Shown: positions 56,826-64,000 of the stretch, in pieces
Layout of the letters: every line of letters starts with the position of its first letter
Position numbering within the stretch: position 1 is the stretch's first letter
Origin: Psychrobacter sp. M13
GTDB taxonomy: Bacteria > Pseudomonadota > Gammaproteobacteria > Pseudomonadales > Moraxellaceae
Reading direction: 5' to 3'
Length of the DNA: 64,000 nt
NCBI RefSeq assembly: GCF_030718935.1
Contig: NZ_CP132194.1
Location: forward strand, 1,860,001-1,924,000
Translations under genes and position numbers: made by a program
Notes under the pieces: generated by a model
What the model saw: only the letters and a program-made list of their open reading frames with translations
Database searches by the model: none
What the model was told of the DNA's origin: nothing

Positions 56826-57929
56826 TTAAGTAATCGACTCAACTGGCGGTACAACATCCCCATTCTGTCCACGGTTACGTAGATAATGATCAAGCAATAC
56901 TATAGCGAGCATAGCCTCAGCGATAGGTGTCGCTCGTACACCAACACACGGATCATGACGGCCTTTAGTCAGCATATCAACCGCCTCGCCTTGGGTATTG
57001 ATACTCTTGCCCGCAGTGGTGATGCTCGAGGTAGGCTTGAGTGCAATACTCACGCTAATATCTTGACCTGAAGAGATACCGCCTAAGATGCCACCTGCAT
57101 GATTGGCCGTAAAGCCATCTGGGGTTAGCTCATCGCGTGACTTATGCCCGAACTGACCAGCGACACTCATACCATCGCCAATCTCAACGCCTTTTACCGC
57201 GTTGATACTCATCATCGCATGGGCAATATCAGCATCTAGTCGATCGAATACAGGCTCACCCAATCCTACAGGCACGCCACTAGCGATAATTTCTAACCGC
57301 GCGCCACAGCTAGTGCCTTCGCGGCGTAGACTGTCTATAAGCGTTTCAAAACGACTAACTGCATCTCTATCAGCACAAAAGAACGGATTGCTATTGACGA
57401 ATTCCCAATCAATAGCGTCGGTGTCTACTACTTTACTAAACTCGTTGCCTATTTGGGTGACATGACCACGCACTTGCACGCCTAGACGGTCATGCAAATA
57501 CTTTTTGGCAATCGCGCCAGCTGCCACGCGCATAGCGGTTTCACGAGCAGAGGAGCGACCCCCACCACGATAATCACGAAAGCCATACTTCATGCTATAA
57601 GTATAATCGGCATGACCTGGGCGAAAAGTGTCTTTGATCTCGCTATAATCTTTTGATTTTTGATTGGTATTGCGAATGAGCAGACCGATAGAGGTGCCTG
57701 TGGTTTTGCCTTCAAATACCCCTGAGATAATCTCGACCTCATCAGACTCACGGCGCTGGGTTGAGTATTTGGACGTACCAGGTTTACGACGATCTAAGTC
57801 AACTTGTAGATCCTCAGCGCACAGCTCAAGCCCAGGTGGCACACCATCCACAATTGCTAATAACCCTGGCCCGTGCGACTCACCGCAAGTGGTCACACTA
57901 AAGAGCTTACCAATACTATTGCCTGCCAT
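56826..57929 (-). CDS. aroC: Chorismate synthase
   Basis: Last enzyme of the shikimate pathway, converting EPSP to chorismate with reduced [23 protein letters not shown] is the family start, so the ATG at 57929 (367 residues, AAGGAT ribosome-binding site) is chosen over the TTG at 57944. Signatures [39 protein letters not shown] and the C-terminal [17 protein letters not shown] are all present. It lies downstream of prmB, the same pairing as in E. coli. Confidence 0.97.
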   Translation of the reverse strand: MAGNSIGKLFSVTTCGESHGPGLLAIVDGVPPGLELCAEDLQVDLDRRKPGTSKYSTQRRESDEVEIISGVFEGKTTGTSIGLLIRNTNQKSKDYSEIKDTFRPGHADYTYSMKYGFRDYRGGGRSSARETAMRVAAGAIAKKYLHDRLGVQVRGHVTQIGNEFSKVVDTDAIDWEFVNSNPFFCADRDAVSRFETLIDSLRREGTSCGARLEIIASGVPVGLGEPVFDRLDADIAHAMMSINAVKGVEIGDGMSVAGQFGHKSRDELTPDGFTANHAGGILGGISSGQDISVSIALKPTSSITTAGKSINTQGEAVDMLTKGRHDPCVGVRATPIAEAMLAIVLLDHYLRNRGQNGDVVPPVESIT

Positions 57930-57971
57930 GTCTATCCTTAACAATCGATTTTATTTGTCAGTACTTTACTT

Positions 57972-57998
57972 CTTGCAACTAAAACTTAGCAACTAAAA
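57972..57998. repeat. 13-14 bp tandem duplication between prmB and aroC
   Basis: CTTGCAACTAAAA and CTTAGCAACTAAAA lie in tandem just after the prmB stop. It follows the same gene-end pattern as elsewhere. Confidence 0.5.
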
Positions 57999-58020
57999 CA
58001 GTAGCTAACACTACTGTCTA

Positions 58021-59151
58021 TTATTTGACGGCTGCGGCTGCATTTACGTAACGCGCAAAAAGCTCACGATGCTCTACTAGCTCATCAAAGGTAATAGCAA
58101 ATACGCCATGACCACCATGCGCGAACTTGAGCCAATCAAACTGAATATCTGGATAGGCTTGGCTTAATGCCCATTCGCTATCGCCAACTTCACAGACCAA
58201 TAGACCTTCAGGACTGAGATAATCTGCGGCCTCGAACAAGATATGATGCACAAGATCTAAGCCGTCTTGACCCGCAGCGAGCGCTTGCTCAGGCTCATAT
58301 AAGAACTCTGGCGGCAAATCTGCCATAATGGCGGCGTCGACATAAGGTGGATTAGTGACGATTAGCTCATATTGATGCTCAGCAGGCAGCTTGGCAAACA
58401 AATCCGACTCAATGACATTGACCTGATGATTGAGATCATGATGATCGACATTGACCATAGCAACTTCAAGCGCTCCCTTATCGATATCGACAGCATCGAC
58501 TAGCGCATCGACAAAACGGGTAGCTAGTGCAATAGCAATACAAGCAGAGCCCGTACATAGATCTAATATGCGCTCAGGCTGTGACAGCTGCTTCATCTCA
58601 AGCCCGTGCTCATAAAAGGTTGCAGGCTGATTATTAACAGTCGCGCCTAGAGGTTTAGCAAATTCATTGGCATCAAAATAAGGATAGAACTGCTGACGGA
58701 TCAGCTCCGCTATCGGTGAGCGCGGTATGAGTACGCGTTCGTCAATATAAAAAGGCAGATCACAAAAGTATGCCAAATTAATCAAATAGCTCAACGGCTT
58801 ACGATCGCTGATACGCTGCTCCAAAAGACTTAGCACCGCTTGCTTCTCGCTAGTCGTCAGACGACAATCGAGTATCTGCTCATCCGCTGACCACTCTAAC
58901 GATAAAGAGTGTAGAACGATTGCGGCCGCCTCAGCAAACTCATCGGTAGTCCCTTGTGCTACTACGACATCATAATTGCGCAATTGTGTGACGGAAAATC
59001 GGATAAAGTCACGAATACTCACTAGCTCCTCACGCGCCTCTGTAAGCTCTGCCTGTAAGGTTGCAAGCTCGTCCTCACTGAGCCTCTCATTATCCTCATA
59101 ATCATACTGATTTTGAAAAGCTTCCGCGCTTATAATCTGATCTTCTGGCAT
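58021..59151 (-). CDS. prmB: Ribosomal protein L3 glutamine methyltransferase (PrmB)
   Basis: SAM-dependent N5-glutamine methyltransferase of the HemK family, acting on ribosomal protein L3. SAM motif LDLCTGSACIAIAL (196-209), the DERVLIPRSPIAELI block that separates PrmB from PrmC, and the catalytic NPPY (267-270) are visible. 376 residues, about 60 longer than usual through an N-terminal acidic extension and an insert near 165-190. It precedes aroC by about 90 bases on the same strand. Confidence 0.93.
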   Translation of the reverse strand: MPEDQIISAEAFQNQYDYEDNERLSEDELATLQAELTEAREELVSIRDFIRFSVTQLRNYDVVVAQGTTDEFAEAAAIVLHSLSLEWSADEQILDCRLTTSEKQAVLSLLEQRISDRKPLSYLINLAYFCDLPFYIDERVLIPRSPIAELIRQQFYPYFDANEFAKPLGATVNNQPATFYEHGLEMKQLSQPERILDLCTGSACIAIALATRFVDALVDAVDIDKGALEVAMVNVDHHDLNHQVNVIESDLFAKLPAEHQYELIVTNPPYVDAAIMADLPPEFLYEPEQALAAGQDGLDLVHHILFEAADYLSPEGLLVCEVGDSEWALSQAYPDIQFDWLKFAHGGHGVFAITFDELVEHRELFARYVNAAAAVK

Positions 59152-59537
59152 ATCGCCCCTTATTAACTGTCTATTTATTGATAATTTGTCATTTTAAAAC
59201 CATCACGCATTATAGACATAAATAGCCAATAGCGCCAATGATGCCCGCCTATATCTGTTATCAAAGATTGTACTCTAAATAAGGCTTACATTATAAACAT
59301 CAATTAGAATAAATAGTGCTGATAGATCGCCAACCTCGTAATTTATTCAGTCATGCACTCAACAACAGACTCTCTACTCCCTATCTAGCATATCTCAAAT
59401 ATCACCAAATTGTAGCGAATACGTCAACTGCTGGCACTTAGTATTCTATTGATCTAAATATATGTATCAAAAGTTTGCGCAGCGTCGAAAGTTTGCGCAT
59501 AATAGGCTCATTCGTAGCAACCTTGTGATCCCCTATT
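59152..59537 (+). promoter_or_regulatory. Promoter region of the L,D-transpeptidase gene with direct repeats
   Basis: AAAGTTTGCGCA occurs twice, 18 bases apart (59470-59499), directly before a CATAAT box (59498-59503). The rest of the 386-base gap shows nothing recognisable. The direct repeats may be a regulator site or another short duplication. Confidence 0.45.
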
Positions 59538-60911
59538 ATGAAAATAAAATTACTTATTACATCAATGGCTATCGTAGCTCTCAGTGCTGGTATTAACATC
59601 AGTGCTCAAGCCGCTGTAGATACCGATGCGCGTACGCTACCTGTACGTACGATGGATAGCCAGTCTAGTATGGCAGTCTTAGCAAGCCTTAATGTTGATG
59701 AAAATCGTAGTCGCAGTGTTAATGTTAATCCTAAACCCAGTAAGCCTGCCGCTAAGCCATCAACAGATCGAATGGGCCAGCTGATCAATAGCCAGCGCGA
59801 GCAACCTTCAACGGCGAGCGTTAGTCCTGATAACATGAGTGTTGAAGAATTAGTGCTTAAAGATCGCCAATCAGAGAGTGCTGACGATATTAGCGATGGG
59901 CAAGCATTTGCAGGTCCTGATACAACGTCAAATGTGTCGCAGAGCGAACAAAATCAACTTTCAAACAATGACTCTGCTATAAAAAGTATTGAAGATAAAG
60001 ATGGCAAGACTTATACGACATTGAATCTGTCTAATTATGCCAAACAGGTCAATGACTCAAAATGGTCGCCCAATATGAATGTTAATTCGGCAATGACTAT
60101 TAAGATGCAAGCCTTATTGGATTGGAATCATGCCTCTCCAGGTCCTATCGATGGCGGCTGGGGTATGAACAGCAAAAAAGCGCTCATTAACTTTCAAAAT
60201 ATGAAAGGCTTGCAAGCGACAGGCAAAATGAATCAAAAAACTTGGGAGGCGCTAAATAAAAATATCCCTGCCAATAAGCCCGTGCTAGTTACTTATACTT
60301 TGACCGAAGACGATCTTAAAACCAACTTTTCTGCGACGCCTTCAGGTTATGAGGCTAAATCAAAAATGAAAGGGCTTTATTATCAAGACATCAAAGAGAT
60401 GCTCGGTGAGCGCTTCCATATGGATGTGCGCTATTTAGATAAGCTCAATCAAAACAAAGATTATAAAGTTGGCGAAACGATTACTGTGCTTAACAATCGC
60501 GGTGCGCTCAATCAGCGTATCAATCGCGTAGTGGCGAACAAAGCGGATCAAACACTTTATGCTTATAACGGTGATAAATTAGTAGCTACTTATCCGACTA
60601 CAGTAGGCAGCAGTAGCACCCCTTCTCCGCAAGGTACCTTTAAGATCGTCAATAAAGTCAAAATGCCTTGGTATAAAGCCACTGTTGGTGAAGGTAGTGG
60701 TAAAGAAGTGCATATGATACCACCTGGCCCTAACAATCCAGTAGGTGTCGTATGGATGGGTCTATCTAAGCCTTCTTATGGTCTGCATGGCTCGCCAAAG
60801 CCTGAGGGCATCAGTCGCCAAGCATCGGCAGGTTGCGTGCGCTTGACTAACTGGGATGTGCTTGAGGTATACGCTAACATCGAAAATGGTGCGACCGTAG
60901 TATTGCAATAA
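59538..60911 (+). CDS. L,D-transpeptidase (YkuD) with peptidoglycan-binding domain
   Basis: Exported cell-wall cross-linking enzyme, 457 residues. Signal peptide about 1-25 (ending SAQA). A disordered Ser/Asn/Pro-rich linker (25-165) precedes a PG_binding_1 domain (about 180-240, DGGWGMNSKKALINFQNMKG). The catalytic YkuD domain (about 330-457) contains the first His in YGLHGSP (417) and the nucleophile in SAGCVRLTNWD (Cys 433, Arg 435), where Ala replaces the more common His of SHGC. A LysM-like segment (YKVGETITVL) lies before it. Followed by a strong terminator. Confidence 0.92.
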   Translation: MKIKLLITSMAIVALSAGINISAQAAVDTDARTLPVRTMDSQSSMAVLASLNVDENRSRSVNVNPKPSKPAAKPSTDRMGQLINSQREQPSTASVSPDNMSVEELVLKDRQSESADDISDGQAFAGPDTTSNVSQSEQNQLSNNDSAIKSIEDKDGKTYTTLNLSNYAKQVNDSKWSPNMNVNSAMTIKMQALLDWNHASPGPIDGGWGMNSKKALINFQNMKGLQATGKMNQKTWEALNKNIPANKPVLVTYTLTEDDLKTNFSATPSGYEAKSKMKGLYYQDIKEMLGERFHMDVRYLDKLNQNKDYKVGETITVLNNRGALNQRINRVVANKADQTLYAYNGDKLVATYPTTVGSSSTPSPQGTFKIVNKVKMPWYKATVGEGSGKEVHMIPPGPNNPVGVVWMGLSKPSYGLHGSPKPEGISRQASAGCVRLTNWDVLEVYANIENGATVVLQ

Positions 60912-60932
60912 GTAGTCCTCTAACGTCAAAGT

Positions 60933-60968
60933 AAAAAAACAGCTTCTATTTATTAGAAGCTGTTTTTT
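60933..60968 (+). terminator. Intrinsic terminator after the L,D-transpeptidase gene
   Basis: AAACAGCTTCTA, short loop, TAGAAGCTGTTTTTT. A perfect stem that could also serve the convergent small membrane gene. Confidence 0.9.
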
Positions 60969-61033
60969 GTTTAAAACCTTTCTAGCTCAAAACTTATAGT
61001 TATTGATATCTAATGTTTTCAAATCTAAGCATG

Positions 61034-61255
61034 TTAAATAGTAATATCTTTATAACCTTCTTCATTACCAGTGATACTATTTATTTTTTTGGTAAAATAC
61101 ATACCTGCTGGTATAGAGACTAAAAGCCCTACGACTACAGCAGTTTGAATATGAGGGATCTCATTAAAGCCTGTGACCAAAGCGGTAATCATAAATATTC
61201 CGACGATTACAGTAGCAGCCATAGAGTAGATAACAGAAAATAGAGGCCAGTTCAT
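61034..61255 (-). CDS. Small two-helix membrane protein
   Basis: A 73-residue inner-membrane protein with two hydrophobic segments (about 8-30 and 40-57) and a polar C-terminal tail. The ATG at 61255 is chosen because AAGGAT lies at the right distance; a TTG two codons upstream is in frame. Not recognised. Convergent with the transpeptidase gene. Confidence 0.65.
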   Translation of the reverse strand: MNWPLFSVIYSMAATVIVGIFMITALVTGFNEIPHIQTAVVVGLLVSIPAGMYFTKKINSITGNEEGYKDITI

Positions 61256-61261
61256 AATCAA

Positions 61262-61586
61262 ATCCTTATTTTAGGTGTGTGTTTATCTTGTATACCACCT
61301 TTATACGCTATATCCACAAAAATAGTAAGTATTTGACATAGACTCTAGAGCCTTTTATTTTCAGTGACTCCGCAGTAAAACCATGTTATTATTAGGGAGT
61401 TAGTTGAGGTCTTATGAAATCCTCTATTTTTCAAGTTATTCGACTACCAAATCCCTTCTATTTATCTCTTAGATATACAAAACGTAAAACAACACAGGTA
61501 TCTGATAGCAAAAAGGCGATATAACTTTTTATATTTATCATTATAATTGTGGCTTTCTATTATTTTATTAATAAAGCCTTATTACT
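61262..61586. other. Intergenic region with a candidate small ORF
   Basis: It holds promoters for the flanking divergent genes and a 36-codon ORF with GAGG before its ATG, listed separately. Nothing else is seen. Confidence 0.45.
61414..61524 (+). CDS. Candidate 36-residue small protein
   Basis: ATG to TAA preceded by GAGG four bases upstream. The product begins MKSSIFQVIRLPNPFYLSL, then becomes basic (RYTKRKTTQ). Too short for a coding-bias judgement. It ends 62 bases before the DUF389 gene, so it could be a leader or an independent peptide. Confidence 0.25.
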   Translation: MKSSIFQVIRLPNPFYLSLRYTKRKTTQVSDSKKAI

Positions 61587-63275
61587 ATGACCTCACCCTC
61601 TGCTAATACTCAACCTACGCGCAACCCTACCTCTCTGAACCCAGATGATGCTCAATCCGCCACGACAAGTGAAGACTATATCTCTGAGGAACTAGCTAGC
61701 AACGATGATGCAGTGACTGCAAATCATAGCGAAGAGCTTAGTAATAGTACAGATGATGCTCATAAGCAGACAACACTAGATGCGAGCATGCAGGAGACTG
61801 AGACTAAGATAATTATTGATTCGCCTGAGCCTGATGTCGCTATAGCTACTGTGGAGAGCGTTGATGTTGAAACTTCTACAGATATCTCAGTTCCTACTGA
61901 AATAGTGTCTTCAAATAAAGCGCAAACCTCTACCGCCCCCGATATAGCCGCAACGAAAGACATCGAAAATGAAGATATACTCTCTGTGAATACAGAGGAT
62001 AGTGATGATCTTAACAACCTTAATAGGTTGGTTGAAAAAGGTGTCATCGATATAGAGCTTGAGCAAGCGCCGCCTATGCCTGATGAGGATGAGTCAAATG
62101 ATACTACAAGTACAGATGATCAGACTGAATCTGACTTGCAGGATCTAGAAGATATCGAAAAAGCTGAAGAGGCGGTTCAAGAAAAAAAAGAAGCCAAACT
62201 TGAGTCTTATAAGCAGTTTATCGCTGAGCAATTTAGCAATCAAAAAATAGATTATCCAGAGATACGTGTCAAGATCGAAGCAAATGCCTTACCAAGCAAA
62301 ATGTACTTTGTGATGAATATTCTTTCCGCTATTATTGCAAGCTATGGACTGGTCACCAACTCAGCAGCTGTCGTTATTGGCGCTATGTTAGTTGCTATGA
62401 TGCTAGGGCCTATCACAGGTGTCGCACTTGCCATCATTGATTATCGTATGCCGCTATTACGTAAGTCATTATTTACGGTGCTAGCTGGCGTCTCTTTGGT
62501 TATATTTGTAGGGTTTTTGATTGGTACATTACATAGCGCACAGCCGCTAACCGCAGAGATATTATCGCGTACTCAGCCCACATCTATGGATCTAATGATT
62601 GCCTTAGCGGGTGGTACGGCGGGTGCTTATGCTATGGTCTCACCGCATCTGTCTGTCGCTGTCGTAGGTGTAGCGGTAGCGACTGCTTTGGTGCCACCTT
62701 TAGCTGCCAGCGGTATCTTGTTCGCTCATGGTGAGCTGTCGATGGGATTTGGAGCGGCACTGCTTGCGCTTACTAATATTATTGCCATTCAGTTTACCAA
62801 TGCTATGGTACTGTGGCTATTAGGCTTTAGGCGTTTGGTAGATGATGATTATAAATCTAAAACTTATTTGACTTTTTTGCGCCGCAACGCGATAACCATA
62901 CTGCTATTAGCTGGCGTGGGATCTTATTTAACGATAAATCTACAAACCAATGCCAAGCAACAAGTGTTTGAGAGCAGTGTCAAACAAGCCATTAATGATC
63001 ACTTTATAGATCAAGGTAATGTGTTGACCAATACTCAGTTTACCAAAGCCAATGGCAATCAAATTGTTCGTGCGGTTGTTCGCGGTGAGACGATCCCTAA
63101 CTCAAGCGATGTCAATAAAATTGAGGCCGTGGTTACTCAAGACATGGTTGAAAATTATCCAAACTACTTACCTATCAAGTTGCAACTGCGCTACATACCT
63201 GTACAAGTTATTGAATCTAACCCGGTTATCAGAGATAAGCTTGACAAAACCGATGCCGCTATTTTGACCAATTAA
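61587..63275 (+). CDS. DUF389 (TIGR00341-type) membrane protein
   Basis: A 562-residue inner-membrane protein. The first 200 residues are strongly acidic and Ser/Thr-rich, with no domain recognised. A coiled-coil-like KKEAKLESYKQFIAEQF (about 202-218) leads into the DUF389 membrane domain (about 235-455), with MNILSAIIASYGLVTNSAAV and IGAMLVAMMLGPITGVALAI as its hallmark. Five to six membrane segments follow, then a C-terminal soluble domain. Function of DUF389 is unknown. No clear ribosome-binding site precedes the ATG. Confidence 0.85.
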   Translation: MTSPSANTQPTRNPTSLNPDDAQSATTSEDYISEELASNDDAVTANHSEELSNSTDDAHKQTTLDASMQETETKIIIDSPEPDVAIATVESVDVETSTDISVPTEIVSSNKAQTSTAPDIAATKDIENEDILSVNTEDSDDLNNLNRLVEKGVIDIELEQAPPMPDEDESNDTTSTDDQTESDLQDLEDIEKAEEAVQEKKEAKLESYKQFIAEQFSNQKIDYPEIRVKIEANALPSKMYFVMNILSAIIASYGLVTNSAAVVIGAMLVAMMLGPITGVALAIIDYRMPLLRKSLFTVLAGVSLVIFVGFLIGTLHSAQPLTAEILSRTQPTSMDLMIALAGGTAGAYAMVSPHLSVAVVGVAVATALVPPLAASGILFAHGELSMGFGAALLALTNIIAIQFTNAMVLWLLGFRRLVDDDYKSKTYLTFLRRNAITILLLAGVGSYLTINLQTNAKQQVFESSVKQAINDHFIDQGNVLTNTQFTKANGNQIVRAVVRGETIPNSSDVNKIEAVVTQDMVENYPNYLPIKLQLRYIPVQVIESNPVIRDKLDKTDAAILTN

Positions 63276-63443
63276 CAAGTCGTAGAGCCAAAGATTATAC
63301 AATCACTATGTATTGATGGATGACTAGGTAAGACTAAAGGTGAATGGTCAAACACCCTACGAGCATTTGTGCTAAAATCGCTTGCAAAATTATTTAAGTT
63401 GATTTTTAACTTACCTTTTATTATTTTATTTATTTGCCAGTAA

Positions 63444-64000
<557 letters not shown>

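Overview
This window is a chromosomal segment from a moderately AT-rich gammaproteobacterium of the Moraxellaceae, most likely Psychrobacter. The evidence is the gene content and order: kdsB-lpxK-msbA, rsmG-parA-parB, aceEF, ppsR/ppsA, rpsF-rpsR-rplI without priB, creBC-like regulators and prmB-aroC. The tmRNA encodes the gammaproteobacterial tag ANDENYALAA. This assignment is inferred from gene families, because no database search was possible. Almost all of the window is ordinary chromosome; there is no prophage, CRISPR array or intact insertion sequence.

Layout. 1-6260 (minus): lipid A/Kdo genes (kdsB partial, lpxK, msbA), then chromosome partitioning (parB, parA) and rsmG. 6466-13577: a Lon-like protease, a WYL regulator, a TerD-like protein, a voltage-gated potassium-type channel, a small zinc-ribbon membrane protein and an OmpW porin. 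13748-18307 (minus): pyruvate dehydrogenase E2 and E1. 18308-19915: a 1.6 kb AT-rich gap holding operator-like dyads, a repeat-built mini-ORF, a 31-bp palindrome and a decayed gene. 19916-29031 (plus): four exported proteins, including a 1767-residue protein with DUF11, Cna-B-like and predicted beta-barrel parts. 29099-34048 (minus): TetR regulator, endonuclease/exonuclease/phosphatase-family protein, glycine-zipper protein, glpK. 34407-40950 (plus): TolC-like channel, YihY/BrkB protein, HlyD-type adaptor and two ABC-2 permeases, with no ATPase subunit. 41030-46506: sthA, then the divergent ppsR/ppsA pair. 46709-50605: RDD protein, ribosomal proteins S6/S18/L9 and a questin-oxidase-like protein. 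50606-51614: an inverted ssrA-like 3' fragment, a broken MocR-like gene and intact ssrA. 51778-56662: a YiiX-like cysteine peptidase, a carboxylesterase, a MITE-like element and creBC. 56826-63275: aroC, prmB, an L,D-transpeptidase, small proteins and a DUF389 membrane protein. The window ends inside alaS.

The candidates for something undescribed are: (1) the four-gene exported DUF11/beta-barrel locus with two strong hairpins between its second and third genes; (2) a recurring pattern of 9-20 bp tandem repeats at gene boundaries, several overlapping stop codons and one abutting the tolC-like start codon; (3) a 336-bp MITE-like element flanked by TA that ends just upstream of creB; (4) an inverted ssrA 3'-end copy whose base changes preserve the T-stem pairing; (5) the structured gap upstream of the exported locus.

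Several longest-ORF starts were replaced by internal ATG codons, mostly because a good ribosome-binding site precedes them (parA, aroC, sthA, creC, second ABC-2 permease, tolC-like).
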